In this document: positions 61,483 through 64,000 of the stretch, piece by piece
Position numbering within the stretch: position 1 is the first letter of the stretch
Layout: the number at the start of each line of letters is the position of its first letter
From: Adiantum capillus-veneris
Lineage: Eukaryota; Streptophyta; Polypodiopsida; Polypodiales; Pteridaceae
Direction of reading: 5' to 3'
DNA length: 64,000 nt
NCBI GenBank assembly: GCA_014529385.2
Contig: CM043944.1
Coordinates: forward strand, 175,361,740-175,425,739
The notes under the pieces: model-generated
Databases searched by the model: none
What the model was told of the DNA's origin: nothing
Seen by the model: the letters and a program-made list of their open reading frames with translations, nothing else
Program-made: the position numbers and the translations under genes

Positions 61483-62067
61483 TCAAAGATAATATGCATT
61501 TACTTGAGTGATCTCTTTCTGAGGAAATTGTTTGAACAAGTGGTTGTCACAGCTTTTGTGACAATCTATCTCTGGTTGAGGAGCTTCTTCTTGCATTTCC
61601 TCTTGGCTGTAAACAGACTCTAACCTAGCGAAGCCGCTATTTACAATGAACCTCAATGTCCTTTTTTCCATCTCATACCTTCTTTCTTCATGTCAAAATG
61701 CAAGAGGTGGAGGTTGTACCGACCTCACCACTTCGTGTGTTTCTCTCATCTTCTGTCGCTTCGAAGGGTAGTACCTACTTTGGTTGTTATAATACACTGT
61801 AGTTGGTACTATCCCTTGTTTATTGGATGCTTCCATCATCGTTGTGTATCTCATGTCTACATGCATTCGAGCACCTGGCAGCAAAGGTTGTTGTCCTAAG
61901 ATAGGCTGTGGCCTTGAAACTCCTACTAGACCTGGCACATTCCTAACGTATCTTGGTGGAGTAGGTGCTACTGGAATAGGTTGTACATACCTCTCCGTAG
62001 AATATTCCATGCTATAGTAGCACTCTTCCATCGTATGGTTTGTCCATTTTCTCTCAATTTTTGTCAT
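61483..62067 (-). pseudogene. Gag fragment of the decayed gypsy element
   Basis: Two pieces, 62067-61693 and 61671-61483, lie in one frame apart from a stop near 61690. The first is rich in Tyr, Pro and Arg (CYYSMEYSTERYVQPIP, GRMHVDMRY-like, YYNNQSRYYPSKRQ). The second has CHKSCDNHLFKQFP, which could be a ruined CCHC knuckle (C-x3-C-x2-H-x4 with the last Cys lost). Assignment rests on order relative to the protease. Confidence 0.45.
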
Positions 62068-62438
62068 AAAAACCTAATATCTACTTTCCCAAATTATTTT
62101 CTCATATTAAACTGATCATTTAATATGGGGAGATACCAAGGGGAGCAAAGGCTAGATATTGGAAAGGTTGCCAGACTTGTCTCAATAGGGGATACAAAGG
62201 AGGGGAAATAGGGATCCATATGGGGATGGTCTTCTAAAGAGAAAACTGCACCAGAGGAGTTTAAAAGACCCTTAGGTTTAACTCCATTAAAGACTTCCAA
62301 AGGCTAAAGTTCCAAGTTTTTACTCTAAAAGTCCTAGGCCATGGGAACTACTCTTAGTGACTAAAGTGTTGAATGCTAAAGTCAACAAAGTGGCTACAGG
62401 AAAAGGACAAAAGAGTGAGCAATCTGGGAAAGAGACAA

Positions 62439-62440
<2 letters not shown>
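62068..62440. other. Spacer between decayed gypsy gag and microsatellite
   Basis: A 68-residue minus-strand frame (62300-62094) could be upstream Gag sequence, but shows no motif. Otherwise nothing recognised. Confidence 0.3.

Positions 62441-62531
<91 letters not shown>
62441..62531. repeat. (TC)n followed by (AC)n microsatellite
   Basis: About 64 bp of TC passing into about 27 bp of AC, the same order as at 3314-3423 and 17056-17150. Confidence 0.95.
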
Positions 62532-62535
<4 letters not shown>

Positions 62536-62639
62536 GTTTACCTTTCCACAAATCAAATAGGACACATGTCAGGCATGCAAGAAAACCCCCAATTCTTGCT
62601 TGAATCCTATTGGATGGACATAGAGGTGGAACAATGAGG

Positions 62640-63010
62640 GCTTAGCTAGTGCAAACTAAATTTCTATTTCATAAACGCTTAAAATAACAACCAATAAGAA
62701 TTAGTCTCCCTAAAATACTATTGGACAGTCAAAAGGTCCAATGAGAATTAAGCAACCCATAATTTTTCTTAATTTCTATTGGCCAGAAGACTAAAAGGTC
62801 CAATAGGAATTCAAATAATTAAATTAATTATCTAAGCATTTTTAAAAGGGGAAAAAGATGGACACTTGTCACAAGGCTCTTGATGACTGGGGCTCTCAAA
62901 TGCTATTGGCTAAACTTTTCACAGGCCAATAGAAAGCCAGCAAGAGTAAAGAGCTTGCTCAAATGCTATTGGCGAAGCTTTTCAAGGGCCAATAGGAAGC
63001 CAACATGAGT
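62640..63010. repeat. Recurring inverted ATTGG/CCAAT pairs
   Basis: CTATTGGAC...GTCCAATG (62733-62763), CTATTGGCC...GTCCAATAG (62787-62811), GCTATTGGC...GGCCAATAG (62902-62933) and GCTATTGGC...GGCCAATAG (62964-62995). The last two are within a direct repeat (GCTCAAATGCTATTGGC and GCCAATAG(A/G)AAGCCA) with a period of about 62 bp. Confidence 0.7.
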
Positions 63011-63197
63011 AAATTGCAATAGGGGTCGACCAAGATGAGAGAGGGGGCTGATTTGTGAAGGCATTATTCCACACACACTCACACAAGCTAATGTGTGAAG
63101 TAAAGAAAGTCTATCTCCTTCTCAAGCTTTAATGGAAAGCTCTTCATCTACTACAAGCTTGTGACAAGGGAGGCCTACACCAACAAACTCTTGGCTT

Positions 63198-64000
63198 GTG
63201 ATGAAAATCCAACCAAGAGCTCAAAATGAACCTAATGTTTTGTCAAATAAAAATAAATTGAATAAAAGAGAATTAGGGTTATCTAATTTCCTTAATGAAT
63301 TCCAAGATGTTTTTATTGACGACATCCTTAATGAATTTCCTCTAAAACGAGAGGATGATGACCATGCAATTGAGCTTCTTCTAGGAAGCTCACCGCCTAA
63401 TAAACCTCCTTATCGAGTTTCTCAAGCTCAACAAGAGGAAATTATGCGGCAAGTGCATGAGTTGGTTGAAAAAGGAATGGTTAGGCCTAGTTCATCTCCA
63501 TTTTGTTCACCAGTTTTATTAGTGCAAAAGAAAGATGGCACATATTGTATGTGTGTCGACTATAGAGAACTAAATAGAATCGCTATCAAAAATAGGTTTT
63601 TGTTCCGCGGGTAGAAGACCTATTTCATAGCTACAAGGATTGACCTACTTTAGTAGGATTGACCTAAACAGTGGCTATCACCAAATCAGGATAGTGGATC
63701 AAGACATTGTAAAGACCGCATTTCGCACTACGTTTGGTCTCTATGAATTTATTGTCATGTCTTTTGGCTTGATCAATGCACCAGCTACATTCAACCGCAT
63801 GATGGAGAAGCTCTTTAGGTCTCACCGCAGTTACACTGGAGTGTTCTTTGATGATATAATCATCTACTCCAATTACATGGACAAACACAAATAGCACCTC
63901 CAGGTAATTTTTCAAGTTCTGCGAGAGAATAAGCTTTACATAAATCAAAAGAAAAGTGAAATTTTCTTACAAGAGATTCAGTATTTAGGTCATATTATCT
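63198..64000 (+). pseudogene. Ty3/gypsy reverse transcriptase, frameshifted, 3' end outside window
   Basis: The first frame (63198-63614) runs from a protease-RT linker (DDDHAIELLLGSSPPNKPPY) into RT: EKGMVRPSSSPFCSPVLLVQKKDG and CVDYRELNRIAIKNRF. Frame changes at 63600-63640 precede the second frame (63640-63894) with TYFSRIDLNSGYHQIRI (motif A, catalytic Asp), VMSFGLINAPATFNRMM (motif B) and FFDDIIIYS, the catalytic F-x-DD box. A TAG at 63892 interrupts, after which LHVNQKK-like LYINQKKSEIFLQEIQYLGH continues to the edge. It copies element RNA into DNA. It lies on the opposite strand to the gag-protease at 59-62 kb, so it belongs to another element. Confidence 0.88.

Larger units (their letters stand above)
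59301..62067 (-). mobile_element. Ty3/gypsy-like gag-protease region, heavily decayed
   Basis: Minus-strand fragments in order (62067 to 59301) give a Pro/Arg/Tyr-rich Gag part, a degenerate Cys/His segment, a Lys/Glu-rich linker ending GGSILVEKVNEPL, acidic spacer and a retropepsin-like segment, then a short tail. Stops and frame changes separate all pieces. No RT follows on this strand. LTRs were not found. Confidence 0.6.

Noticed and set aside
59301-64000. One single gypsy element spanning 59-64 kb
   Set aside because: Gag-protease is on the minus strand and RT on the plus strand, so they are separate elements.

Overview
The window is a stretch of repeat-dominated nuclear DNA from a land plant. 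I found no convincing ordinary host gene: almost everything recognisable is a transposable element, an endogenous virus fragment, a tandem repeat or a microsatellite. Plant origin is supported by an integrated caulimovirid (movement, coat and protease/RT parts), plant-type primer-binding sites (initiator-Met type at 36044, Asp-like at 49375), an hAT transposase with a DUF659-like region and a plant L1-like LINE. The many long (TC)n, (AC)n and poly-C tracts, together with Penelope-like RT and Helitron Rep/helicase/endonuclease remains, make me favour a large-genome fern or gymnosperm over a flowering plant. That is inference; the species cannot be read from the sequence.

Layout. 1-10.6 kb: two copies of one LINE family in opposite orientation, tail to tail, with simple-repeat tails. 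11.9-17.2 kb: a Penelope-like element (PLE) RT frame cut off after RT motif A, an endonuclease fragment matching the Helitron at 42 kb, a second fragment of the PLE ORF, an L1-like LINE 3' fragment and microsatellites. 18.0-21.1 kb: a solo LTR with a perfect 5-bp target duplication (TGACC), itself split by another solo LTR. 21.2-25.3 kb: a degenerate endogenous pararetrovirus on the minus strand. 26.1-35.6 kb: an L1-like LINE whose RT frame is interrupted by a 7.26-kb LTR retrotransposon (26211-33469) of the same family as the solo LTR. It has two 1484-bp LTRs, PBS, PPT and a Gag-protease ORF, but no RT or integrase. 36.0-37.7 kb: Ty1/copia leader and gag, cut by an AT microsatellite. 38.4-41.5 kb: an hAT element with an 8-bp TSD. 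41.6-46.8 kb: a decayed Helitron. 46.8-50.3 kb: probable LTR-retrotransposon leader, PBS and LTR. 50.3-57 kb: microsatellites, a 45-bp poly-C run, minisatellites, a foldback element and a 0.2-0.4-kb tandem array. 57-64 kb: an unknown ORF, a decayed Ty3/gypsy gag-protease (minus) and a Ty3/gypsy RT (plus) running off the window.

The genes do not form a host pathway. What the window records is a layered insertion history, best seen at 18-21 kb (LTR in LTR) and 26-35 kb (LTR retrotransposon in LINE), where empty target sites can be read from the flanks. The most unusual items are the RT-less LTR element with unrecognised extra coding sequence and very uneven LTR divergence, the plant PLE, and the hairpin series inside the hAT element.
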